From the NCBI GenBank assembly GCA_031310005.1, contig CM062384.1:2976001-3040000 (forward strand): 64,000 nucleotides of DNA. Reading direction: 5' to 3'. The notes beneath the pieces are model-generated. The model saw only the letters and a list, made by a program, of their open reading frames with translations. It made no database searches and had not been told where the DNA came from. Source of the stretch: Dactylellina haptotyla. Its lineage: Eukaryota > Ascomycota > Orbiliomycetes > Orbiliales > Orbiliaceae. Shown piece after piece: positions 11,211 through 21,870 of this stretch; the stretch's first letter is position 1, and each line of letters starts with the position of its first letter. Position numbers and translations under genes: made by a program.

Positions 11211-12237
11211 ATGGAGAACCCTGATATCTCGGCCCCGCTCCCGCAATTCACAGCCCCGCTATCTGCGACGCCAGCAAGCACAGAGGACCCCGCCAAAGAT
11301 GAGTTCTCGAACGAGTTCACCCAGACATTCACCATAGACCCCAAAGACCAGCTCGGTTGGTCATCTCCTCCAACTCGCAACCCGCTAGGCGGCGCCGTCA
11401 CTCGCGATACGATCACTGAAGTCGAAATCTCCAAGACATATCTTTCCGCAAGGGTCTCGCAGGTGTCCTATGGCACCTACAAGTCCCGTAATGCAGCGAT
11501 AATCGTACTGGACTTTGTGTTCCACTCGTCAGATCACAGACGACAGCGGTTCAAGGATGCAACCATCGAGATCGATTTCACGGAAGACGGGGTGACGAGG
11601 AGTGGAGACGCAGGAACATCACAGCTCACGACGGTCAGTATCGCGCAGTTTGCGCCGAAATTGATACACGGCGAGAAAAAAGCAGAGGATGTAACTTGGG
11701 GATGGGATTTGAGGTCGGTACTCCACTTTCATGCATATAAGAACGCCGCTATGAAAAATGCAAGAGAACTAATAAGACCAATAAAACAGTGTTGGCGCAA
11801 ACCTCGTCGCTGGACCCGCGACTCTTGAAATTGCAAACTCCACCGTCTACCGAGAATCTAAGTACAGCAGAGATCATAAGCTCGTCATCGAAGGATCTGC
11901 TCGAGGAACGGGGCCCTCGCGGTTGGTATGGTCTCTACAAGAACGAAAGCACGACGGCATCCCAGGTCACTTCACAACTGCTTTCATGGTATTCCATCCG
12001 AAAGGATATAAATTCTCTGCCAGAATGAACGTCAGAGCATCGATTGGGTTTTCTTTAGATCCAAGAAGGTGGAAGATATTCATCCCGAACGACGATAAGT
12101 TATACTTTCACGACGAGCATCCGAAAGGCCCAAAACTAGAGACCGATAACTTCGATGCCTTCGATTTCGGAACGTTCTATAAGAATAGCCTGCAAAAGAC
12201 CGCAATGGAGCCAGGCAGTTATAACATATTTTCTTAA
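11211..12237 (+). CDS. Fungal protein of unknown function, divergent from TPR-CHAT
   Basis: Two exons, 11211-11713 and 11790-12237, giving about 316 residues. The intron has a weak donor (GTCGGT) but a good branch (ACTAATA) and acceptor (AACAG); only this join keeps the long downstream frame open. The N-terminal 70 residues are Pro/Thr/Ser-rich and probably disordered. From about residue 75 come alternating hydrophobic and charged segments suggesting beta strands (AAIIVLDFVFHSS, then FKDATIEIDFTEDG, LVWSLQER, FSARMNVRASIGF). I recognise no catalytic motif, signal peptide or membrane segment. The composition suggests an all-beta sandwich fold; this is inference. Its head-to-head position with the TPR-CHAT gene, each with its own TATA box, makes a functional link possible but unproven. 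Confidence 0.75.
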
Positions 12238-12372
12238 CTAGTTTTTAACGGCGTTGACGGTTCCTTTCGATTGCTTCTCCGATTTCTACATCCTTCATGC
12301 ATGCTCTACTGAATTGTAAACTAGCGATCTATATTACTACTATAAAAAATATTATTCTTCAAGTTATCACTT

Positions 12373-13215
12373 CTACGATAACATATCAGATATCATTTGC
12401 ATCTGCTCCTGGTATCTCACAAAAACTTCAGAATCACTCTCATAACTACCCCACTCCATCACCACTGGTGGAGCAAGATTGAACTGGTTTTCTAACTCCT
12501 CCTTCCCAAAAAACTCCTCCTCAGCTTTTCTATCCTTCTCACTCATATCCTCTAACTTCGGAAATGTCCTCGCCCCAATCTGTCGCCATCCTAATCGGCT
12601 ATACAATCGCTCTCCCTCCACACTCGCCGTTAAAAACGCCGGTAACCCCTCATCTTTCGCCTTCCGCATCCCCCACAGCGTAAGAATACTCCCCAACCCC
12701 TGCCTCATAAACTCCGGATGCACCAACAAATGCGAAAGATACCAATGCGGCGCCGCAAAATGCGTGATCGAATCGTGAATCACACAGCGGTTCGACAGCA
12801 GCAATCTCGCCCGTGAAGCAGCAGGATTGGATAATTCACTCTCCTCTCCACCGTCCCCGGGCTCTTTAGTACCCCCCTCCGAGTACGCATCCTTATACCC
12901 CCCCGCTGCAATGCTGCTATACTTCTCCATCTTATTCTCGTACTCCTCGCCCACATTCCGCCGCCAGAATCCCCAGCCCGCCACTTTCCCGCTCTCGCGG
13001 TGCTCAATGATGATATTAAAGCTCTTCCCGCCGTTTTCGGCGAGTTTGCGCCGCGGACTAGCTTCCATCGCTGACTTGAAGTGATTTGGGTACTGTCTGC
13101 GAAACGGGTAGGAGAACTGTGCTTGCGCAAAGTCGTCGAGGGAGTGGGATTGTATTTCCAGGATTTCGGTTATGTCGCTCCATCGTCCCGGACGGAGGAT
13201 ATACGGCGATGTCAT
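12373..13215 (-). CDS. GNAT-family N-acetyltransferase
   Basis: Single-exon ORF of 280 residues from the ATG at 13215; a longer reading lacks an ATG. The start (SPYILRPGRWSDITEILEI) is typical of GNAT proteins, with the first strand and helix. Residues 158-185 carry motif A, ending in RQGLGS (171-176), the Q/R-x-x-G-x-G/A loop that binds the pyrophosphate of acetyl-CoA. A strand and helix follow (FLTASVEGERLYSRLGW), the usual motif B with its 'Y..LGF/W' element. A Gly/Glu-rich insert at about 105-135 is low-complexity. The enzyme should move an acetyl group from acetyl-CoA to an amine; the substrate cannot be told. No signal peptide, so probably cytosolic. The gene converges on the unknown gene at 11211, with stop codons 135 bp apart. 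Confidence 0.9.
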   Translation of the reverse strand: MTSPYILRPGRWSDITEILEIQSHSLDDFAQAQFSYPFRRQYPNHFKSAMEASPRRKLAENGGKSFNIIIEHRESGKVAGWGFWRRNVGEEYENKMEKYSSIAAGGYKDAYSEGGTKEPGDGGEESELSNPAASRARLLLSNRCVIHDSITHFAAPHWYLSHLLVHPEFMRQGLGSILTLWGMRKAKDEGLPAFLTASVEGERLYSRLGWRQIGARTFPKLEDMSEKDRKAEEEFFGKEELENQFNLAPPVVMEWGSYESDSEVFVRYQEQMQMISDMLS

Positions 13216-13939
13216 TTTTAGAAGTTTTATTGTATTTCCGCCCTCCCCGGTTTGATGTTCCTTTTTTACCACCGTTTAGAACTTTTTAGGTATATATGCA
13301 GGTACGAGCGTCGAATTAAAAGTTTGAGGGTTTCAAATTCTCGCGTAGGTTGAGATTAATTTGTTACGGGTAAATGAAATGGTGGTGAAGAGGGATTGAG
13401 ATTGACAGACCTTAAAATGGAAGGATCTAGCTAGGCCGGAGAGGATCCCAGTCGTCAACACAATTTTTTTACGATCTCGTGAAAAATGACGGTACGCTAG
13501 CCGCATGCATGTCGATTCATATGATTATGCATTATAGAAGACTCGATATCCTTGGAATCTACGATTGCTCTAGAGTGTCACATGCCATTGTTCATGTGGT
13601 CAGTGAGACTGAGAACTAAACTATCCTCGTCGAGAGCTCTTATCGATTGTCGTAGCCAATTGGTGAATATTGGTGAAAAGAACCATGTCTTTACACCGTA
13701 TATCAATATACATCTGTAACATATCATAGCACCATGAATATATGATAGATAGTAGCAGTATATCATTCTTGGTCTCGATCAGGTACGCGAATTAATCTAA
13801 ATCTTGTAAGAACCAGATCTCTCCAAGATAACAACTTTGACAGATTTTAAGAATAAAATGCTAAAAATACATCAACACCCCTTGCACGGACCTAGCCAAC
13901 TAGCCGATGCAATATCCGCGAAATCGGCTTTTCACGAAG

Positions 13940-14526
13940 CCTCAAGTTTGAGGAACCGATAAATCGTGGTCCAAGAGGCTCGAGCGCCGCTGCTTTAAGC
14001 TTTGCATTACAAGGTTGGCAGAAGCCATAAGCGAAGATATGGTAGATATATCGATAATAGATCCGATATAGCAAGTAACGATATAGCAAGCACTCCGGAA
14101 GAAGAGCCTCAAACGTTTAGGGCCCGAATCTATTAATCTTTGAAAGATAATAGTAGTACAAGTATTAGCTATTTCCCGGTTGTCCCCTCAAATCTTGCGC
14201 AATTCTGGGTCCGTCGGAAAATACGGCACTTAATCAGACATTTTATAGATGCAAGATGTGATGCATGAATGCGGCAATGCAGCAAGGCTCTCATTGTTCA
14301 TGTCGGTGTTACGTATTCCGTTGAATTCTCAAACCTGACAAGGAGAATTAACCCGAATCTCCGTCATTTCAGAAGACGATGCATTAACAACTTCTTGTTG
14401 ATAGAAGGCTTTTAAAGTTGAATCGGTAAACTGAGTTATCGGCTAAGTTACACGAACGCCATCGACTTATAATTAGCATCTACTTTCGCTAGGGTGGCTA
14501 GAACGGGCTGGTTCCTCAAGTTTGAG
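13940..14526. repeat. Possible terminal-inverted-repeat element (weak)
   Basis: The sequence CTCAAGTTTGAGGAACC at about 13941-13957 faces CTCAAACTTGAGGAACC read on the minus strand from 14526 to 14510; 15 of 17 bases agree. The 0.59 kb between is AT-rich without a transposase. This could be a small non-autonomous DNA transposon (MITE) or coincidence, since the motif is itself palindromic. No clear target-site duplication is visible. Confidence 0.2.
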
Positions 14527-16090
14527 ATTGACACCTTTGACGTGCGTTTGTCGTTTTTTCCCGTTCGATCCTAGAAGAGTAGCCATCACGAGGGAAAAAC
14601 TACGGGAGCTAATTGAACTAAAGCCGTCTAATTAGCTAATTAACGACCTAGTAGTATTCGTATATCGACACTAAGCTGGTATAATATTAGTTCCCTTAGA
14701 GCCACCGAGTTTGGAATTGGCTCAGGAGCTGGCGTGTTTGAGGTGACGCAGGTTGGATGAAATAATATGTGGGTGGTAGCACCGCAAGGGGTCAAACTTG
14801 CTGCCCCAGCAATATACTGCGTATTAATATATTTGTTGTCGTTTCAGAATATGCACCGCAGCTTTCTAGAAGGTCCTTCAGCTTCGGGTCAGGAACGGAC
14901 CAGAAAGCTGGGCCCAGCTGGGTTTCACAGGATATTCTTTTTTTTTAATGAACAGCATTGTTACATTCCTGTTGTTGTACATACATTGACCCAATCCATG
15001 GTTGGTGTTCGGTGAATTGTTAATACGATGTGACGCTCACAAATGAGGTTCTGGCCCACACTGCCAAAGTGTATGCACGACGACCGCAAGCCGGTCCAAA
15101 ATGTGTTGCCTCACAGGAACTCGATGCCGACGTTCAAAATCCAATCGGCCCAAATCCGTCATAACGTTACCAGATCGGGACGCCCGGACTAGCCGCGCCA
15201 TGAACGTATGATCTGATATATTGTGACTAAAGGTATAGCGATAACCGAATGTTACCTCCCACCTCCCGTCGAAACACGAAGCCTTGCTCGGATTTCCGTT
15301 GGCAGTCGCCACTGATATGCTTGATTAATTGATGCATCGATGCCCCAGAAAATGATATCATGTCGGATGAACAATCCTCAAATGCATGCAAATTGGCCTT
15401 CTCGATCATGGGCCCTCGCCAAAACACACCCACGCTCAATCCATGATATTCAGGGCTGAAAATCTGTATGGCATAGACGGTGACCCCTCGGCCATCGACG
15501 AGGCACCCCGTACGCCTGCCATGCAAAAGCAGGTACGAGGTCACCTGGCCCCATTTTCTTCTGTGCCTCCTGTTGCTCTTCAGATCAGAGGCCCATCGAT
15601 CCCGCTGGTGCATGCTGCATTGCTAATTATGGGGTTCGCCCAAAAGATTGTTTGCTCCAACTGCTCGCTCGCTCCCTTGCATGCAAGACAAAATTTGTGC
15701 ACGTTTCCAGTTCTTTCCAATTCGGACGGTGGAAGATACCGTGCAGGGCAGGCATGGTCCTTTTTATCCGAGAACGAAAATCCAAATCCACCAGGAAGCC
15801 AACTTAACCGGCACGGCGGCGGCGAAACGAGGGGAGCGAGAGCAGAAAAGAAGCTACTGCAGCCATATCTGCATGCCCCAGAAACGAGCGACGAGGATTT
15901 AAATTGAACGCGAGCAGAGAAAAAAAAAAAAAGAGAGAAAGAAAAAAAATGGGGGTACACAATGATGATGATGATGACCCGGCGAACCATTATCTGCTAT
16001 CTTGTAAGCAACCACCACGACCATGTACGAGGCAGGGGCAAAATAGCACCTTGCAGAATGACTATGCAGCACACCTCTCCGTTCGTCTCA

Positions 16091-16115
16091 ATGATTTGAT
16101 TTGATTTGATTGATC
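16091..16115. repeat. ATTTG microsatellite
   Basis: About five copies of a 5-bp unit in an intergenic region. Confidence 0.6.
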
Positions 16116-17642
16116 GAATCAAAGAAAGAAAAAGACTTTTAGTGGTTGTGATCATCAGGTCAAGGATATCGATGGATATCTGTGGATGCGCCGCGCACAG
16201 ACAGGTACACCCGGCCGAGCAGCTGTGAGCTCAGGCACACTTCACAAGGAAACGAAAAGCAGGAACGGAAAGACTGGCGCGAAAAGCATTAAGAACGCAA
16301 AAATATTGGCACACAGCATCCCGTGGGCCTTCTCGTGTGTACGACGTCTGAGACCCCCTCTGGCGCAGGACTCTCTCGTCGAAGGGCCGATACGGAGGCA
16401 TATATCAGAATGCAGAGTTCGTCAAAGCAAAATGCTCGAAGCACCAATATTGGCGGGACCCTGGCATCTAGCATGGCGAGGCACCAACTGTCTCTCGGAT
16501 CTTACGCTCGGGTTTCATGAGATGTGCAACCTCAACGAGACACTGGGGAAAAAACAAAGCCACCCCTAACGGTCTCGTAGAAGGACTAGCTGACTCGTCT
16601 ACGGTCTGTCGTGTTTCTTCCTCGACGGATAGTTTCCCTTTAATTGCATCGTCTCTCCCTTCCAGAAACAAGAACCGTTGTGATCGCGGACTTGAATTAT
16701 GGTTTCATATCCTGCGGGGTACAGTTTAAAACTCCTCCCTATCCCAGCGGTTTGCTGTCCTCTTTTCTGCCGGGTGGACATGGAGCGAGGGGCAACGTAA
16801 AAGAGATCACATTCGCATCTGCATTCGGGCCCCCCATACATGGTTCTGTACAAGGTACCAGGGGAGCCCATACCCGTCAGGAAGCATGGAGATAGAACAA
16901 AAGAAAAATATTCTTGTAAGCGAGACCGAACTGATAATGGGATACGTACATGAAAAGTTCGGATTTTTATACGAATTGGATGTTTGTTATTTGCCAGGAA
17001 GACGATCGCATCGGACAGGGCCAGCAGAATTCAGCACCCTCGTCGTCGGACTTGATGGATTTCTGACTAAGTCCAATTCAGCCGACCGTGGTGTTTTCGA
17101 GTTTCAGGCGGGAGCCCAAGCAGCAACAGAACGAGAATAAGAAACAGAGTTGACAAAAGGAACCACGAACTGGGCCCAGCTTAGACACTCGGTTTAGCGC
17201 TTCCTGGGCTCGAACCGGCCTGGCCCTGGTTAAACATGACGAGTTTAGGGGGGGTGTACAGCCATACGCTAAAGCAAGGTGCCAGCCTAGTGAGCTTCCA
17301 GGAGAGTAAGTGCTTCACCTGTTAAAAGCAAGGCCACCAGCTTTTTTTATATACCTTAACTTTCTATCTCTTCGGTTCTGTTCACAGCGAATAGCTTCTC
17401 TCTTCTACATTAAAAACCCCCCCATACGCAAGTGCTTCTCGACCAAATATCACCGAGAAATACAAAAAAAAACACTCACACACGATCAAAGCGACTATTC
17501 CGCCGATATCGATAAACGCTCTTTCCACCATTTCACCCTCTTGCTTACACTACCCTGAACCGGAATCGTTCCCGCAAAAAGGGACGCACTAGACCCAACA
17601 ACCGTGGCGGTACAACACAGCTGAAAAAAAAGGGCCGCCGAG

Positions 17643-19846
17643 ATGGCTATGAGCTTGCACCTCGACGACTTGGACGAGTCGAGGCCATGGCTGGATCATA
17701 TGAGCACCGCGGCCGCGAATACGGGCGCCCCCTCACGCACAGTAAACATGAATCCAATCGTGTCGCCTGTCCAGCAGTACGCTCCTGCCAACGGCCTCAA
17801 CGGCGGTCCCGAGGCTACATATAGGAGAGTGATGGCTAGCGCTCGCGGTAGGGAGAACGGACAGCAGCACAAGGACAGCAACACACGGCTGAACGCTGCG
17901 TTCCAAAACCTACAGATTGGAGAAAATGGGATCCAGGGACAGGATCACAATAGGAACTACACCCCAAGCTTGGGTCCCGGTCCGTCGCAGCCGCTGCCAC
18001 CACTGCCACCGCTACCGACGATGGCAAGGAGGGGCCAGGCGCTCCCGCTCCAGAAAATACAAACCTCGAGCAGCACAAGATCGGAGAGCTTGCCACCAGC
18101 AGGGAGGCGGCCGACGGCAGCGCTCCCCGTTATCTCTCGTGCCGGGCTCCTCTCGAGCAGCCGGAAGGGGAGTGGCGAGTCTGGGCTAAGGGTCCAAACG
18201 CCGTTGTCTCAAACACCAGTCAACCCAACTGAGCAGGTGTTCGGGACGGTCTTGAAGTCGCCCACGACAACGAAGCGACCAAAATCAGCACCCAAACGAA
18301 AAACGCAGTTCAACCCGGAGGGTGACGAGATTGACGAGCAACGGTGGCGGTTCCACAGAGATGAGCTATTCCAGTCCATGGAGAAGGCTCACTGGGCGGA
18401 TGCCAGCGAGCACTCGGACGCTCTGGCGCAGATATCTAGAGACCACGGGTGTGTTCTTTCGGTCAACGAGCGATACTTTTTCGAGAAAATCAATGGTATC
18501 CTGCTAGTAGCCCAGCGACAGTCAGCCGCCGCCTTGAGGTTGGCGGAGAAGTCGAACGCCGAAAACTCGAACACCCTGCAGTTGGTGAAGTGCATCGCAC
18601 TGATGCAGCTGGGTGATTTCAAAGGCGCAAGGGAAGCTTGCCAACCCCTGTTCAAGATTTGGAGTAAAGATGAGGTGCTGAGGGATCAGAGAACCCACTA
18701 CTACCTCATGGCCATGATCCTTGACAGGTTAGGGAAGAAGGCAGAGGCGAAATGGTACCGACAGCACATCCCAGAAAACTTTCGGTTCGATTTATGGATC
18801 GAATCGGCACTATCAGGGCTTCAGACCGAACCGAGCGAGCGGACTTTGGGTCAACTGCAGACTGAAATCCCTCAGGCGCAGTCACCAAGCGTTCCCAATG
18901 CCACACAGACGAACCCACCCGAGACACCAGGGTCCGCAAGGTCCGACCCCCCACCTTTCACCCCCAGCGACCCGGCTCCTCCTGAGTACCAAGTCGTACC
19001 AAGGTTTACGGCCAAGGAGGCGATGGATACGCTGAGAGGCTTCAACTTGAAGTACGAAAACGGACAAGTGACCGGCGAGGAGGTGGCGAAAAAGCGCGCG
19101 ATTTTCTTCTTTTTGACAGAATGGCACGGCGACAAGATGTACGACTGCATTCGCTCGCTATTCTCAGGTATATTTTTATCCCTACTTCCCTTCATTCATT
19201 CGTGAATATCCGCTAACGAAATTTTTTTTTTTTTTTTTTTCTAGAACAATGCTGCCGTGGCGTTATCGACGTTGCCGAAAACATTTGGAAATGCAACTCG
19301 CTCGGCCTTATTGCGCGCAACAAGGGCCCTTCGTCCGGTGAAATGGCCCGCTTCCTGCTCAGCCTCGGCGATCAACCGTTCCATCTGGATTCCTCACCAG
19401 ATGGCTTCTCGGCTTTGCACACCGCCGCGAAGGAGGAAAACTTCCCCGTGGCGGAATCAATCCTCAACCACGTCGGCATCCCCATCCAAGAAGAAGTCCT
19501 GAGCAGACACAACCTCACGCCGCTGCACCTCGCCGCTGAATATAATCGCAAAACCCTGATTGTTTCTCTACTCCTCGACGCGGGATCCGACGTGAACGCG
19601 AGAGGCGGGCCGTTGGGTAACACGCCTTTGCACTATGCTATCCGAGGATACCTACACGATCCGATACCGAGTCGATTGGAGACGATCGACTACCTGCTTG
19701 AGAGTCCGTATATTAAACTGGGGCAGAAGAACAATAATAAAGAGAGTGCGGAGGAGTACGCTAAGCTGTGTACGCTGTCGGACCTGGCGAGGCGGATCAA
19801 GGATATGAGGAAGAACGGTAAGGCGATATTTAGGTCGACGCATTAA
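17643..19846 (+). CDS. TPR and ankyrin-repeat protein
   Basis: Two exons, 17643-19167 and 19245-19846, giving 708 residues. The intron (GTATAT, branch GCTAAC, a 21-22-base T run, then CTAG) splits a GAA codon and joins the frames cleanly. Residues 1-220 are disordered, rich in Pro, Ser, Gln and basic patches. Residues about 225-385 contain helical TPR-like repeats (ERYFFEKINGILLVAQRQ, LQLVKCIALMQLGDFKGARE, HYYLMAMILDRLGKKAEAKW). After a Pro/Thr-rich linker, residues 560-660 carry ankyrin repeats (DGFSALHTAAKEE, NLTPLHLAAEYNRKTLIVSL, LGNTPLHYAIRGY). Both repeat types bind proteins, so this is probably an intracellular scaffold. No enzyme motif, signal peptide or membrane segment is seen. I cannot assign a pathway. 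The unusually long upstream region suggests complex regulation or an unannotated leader. Confidence 0.88.
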
Positions 19847-20410
19847 AACAAACAAAAAGCGGAGTTTTCAATTTCGATACCTTTTATGGGCTTGGGAGGA
19901 TTATATTTATATTTTATTTCACTTCTTATGAATACTTAATATGATAATGGGCAGGACTCTATGGACATTTTTCTTTATTCTTATTCAATATTCCCCCCAA
20001 CCAGGTGTTTTTTTGGCAAGTCTTTTTAGCCTTCGATGTATTCGTGCATGTTAGTTCGGTTCGATACCTTTTGTCTTTTTTGTCTGCTTTTACCAAAAAA
20101 TGCGTACGATGTTTTCGATTTGAAGGTTCTTGTCTATACGATATCATGATATCCCGCTGGTATATATAAAAGAAGCATTAATGGATCTTTTCTCTCAATT
20201 TCGGGTTTTCAGTTACATAGAAAGGAATATATTTTATACTCTCTTAAAATACCACGTTCGAGATGCGTTGGAGGGGCTCTGTTTGACGGGATGATTGTTG
20301 CCTAAACGGGGAGGATTCAGATAAGACCCGATAAGTTAAACAGCAACAAGCACATCATGACGCAGGCCAGGGTGGTAGGAATTATTAATTAAGGACGGGC
20401 TTGAGGTGAT

Positions 20411-20454
20411 ATGTATGTATGTACGTATGTAGGCATATATGTATGTACGTATGT
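20411..20454. repeat. GTAT/GTAC microsatellite
   Basis: Degenerate ATGT/ACGT tetranucleotide repeats in two half-blocks, intergenic. Confidence 0.7.
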
Positions 20455-20879
20455 GGTGTCCGGCGGGGCACAATGTCAATCGAATGGCGGGGTAATTATT
20501 CTTCTGTTGCACCTACTGCCCTGCACTTAGGTAAAGACGAGATTGATAGAATAGAAGATACGAAGTACGGACTCCATTAGAGTATTTTCATTTGAGGAGA
20601 ATGGATTCAGCGAGCGCTTGTGCTTGCCCGTGGGAGGCATGGACAGCTGTCAATGCAGTTAGAGTCTTCTGAGTTCTCGCTAGTAATCAGGCGAGCTAAG
20701 ATGGTGTTTCTTCACCACCCCACGCTTATGCTTGCCTGTGACTGGCTGCCGAGTGGGCCGTCCTCTGCCCGTCTGCTGTCGTGCTGTCTGCTGATGCTGG
20801 TGATTCCGACCTCCCATCTGCCAAGCGGGTGCTGTGTGCACTGCTGGCCGTGTATTTGGCGTGGAGTTTTAACATAACA

Positions 20880-20898
20880 AAGAATGAATGAATGAATG
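20880..20898. repeat. GAAT microsatellite
   Basis: Four GAAT copies, intergenic. Confidence 0.55.
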
Positions 20899-20984
20899 CA
20901 TCAGGTGTCTCCCCACCTGATTGAGGTCTCGTTGTCTGTACCCAAACGTCGACGTCCTTCATCGCTCAACCTCCAACCAACTAC

Positions 20985-21013
20985 CCATCTATCTATCCAT
21001 CTATCCATCTATC
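20985..21013. repeat. CTAT/CCAT microsatellite
   Basis: Alternating CTAT and CCAT units over about 29 bp in the region before the PP2A-B55 gene. Confidence 0.6.
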
Positions 21014-21870
21014 AATCCCTCCGCTGCTAAGCTGTCAGAATTACGCTGCTGCTGCATACTTCTCTCCGGCGAGGGCGTCTACGGCCATCCCCATTGCACG
21101 GCTCAGATCACGTCCGCGAGGTGAGTTCCTATCTGATATCCAGTCGGGTGTTCCCCAGGATCACAGGCGTTTGCTTGCCAGGCTCGCCGTCCTGGACCGG
21201 AAAGGCTTCCCCTCAGGAAAAAGGCTGCTAACCGAATTCAAATCAAACCTGCTCGAACTTCGAAGGAAGGAAAAGAAGCCTGCCATTCCATTTTCCCTGA
21301 GGTCTCTCCTGTTGGGCCTTGAGCTATCTCTCCCTCTTCGTCGACTGGGTTATCTCTACATCATCCGTCTTCCACCACCACCAACAACAACCTCCATAAC
21401 ATCCGCTTCAACACCACCCACCATCTCCACCACCACTATCACAGACCCCTCTTCTGCTGCTGTCTTCGTCGAGGTCACAGCCCACCAATCTTCCTCTTCA
21501 GAGCACGACACGCGGGCAGACAGGACAGACAAGCGAGCTAGCTGTGCGACCTAGGAGCCCGGTTTCTAGGACGGATTGAACCGAGATATATCTCCATTCG
21601 ATCCATTGTGTGGGTGTTTGTTTGCTCCCTCTTCTTTGCTGAGAACGAGCAACCGGTTCGGCCACCTCACACGACTTTTCAACATTTCACGATCCCCACC
21701 TTGTTCGTTCGCTTCGTTCCCTCCGACCACCGATCCTCACCTCCTCCCACGCCCGCCCTACTCCCCTCCCACCACCGATTTCCCCCAACTCCACCTCCCC
21801 CCCGCGGTGGTTTCTCTCGACATCTTAAACGCCTGTCCTTTACTCTCGAGGTAGGCAGGCCGGGATAGCG

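Larger units (their letters stand above)
13216..17642. other. Long intergenic region, no gene recognised
   Basis: The 4.4 kb holds only short or compositionally odd ORFs. 13.4-14.7 kb is AT-rich and contains the TIR-like pair listed separately. 15.9 kb has an A/G-rich run, and 16091-16115 a short ATTTG repeat. The 17.3-17.6 kb stretch, with pyrimidine-rich and CACACA-type sequence just before the ATG at 17643, is probably promoter and leader of that gene. Confidence 0.45.
19847..21870. other. Intergenic: 3' end of the TPR-ankyrin gene and PP2A-B55 promoter
   Basis: No gene is recognised. There are tetranucleotide microsatellites at 20411-20454, 20880-20898 and 20985-21013. From 21.26 to 21.87 kb the plus strand is markedly pyrimidine-rich, typical of promoter and 5' untranslated sequence of strongly expressed fungal genes. 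Confidence 0.55.

Noticed and set aside
15386-15990. Open frames of 127-173 codons on both strands
   Set aside because: Mixed composition, no domain, competing strands equally open and no splice or promoter context.
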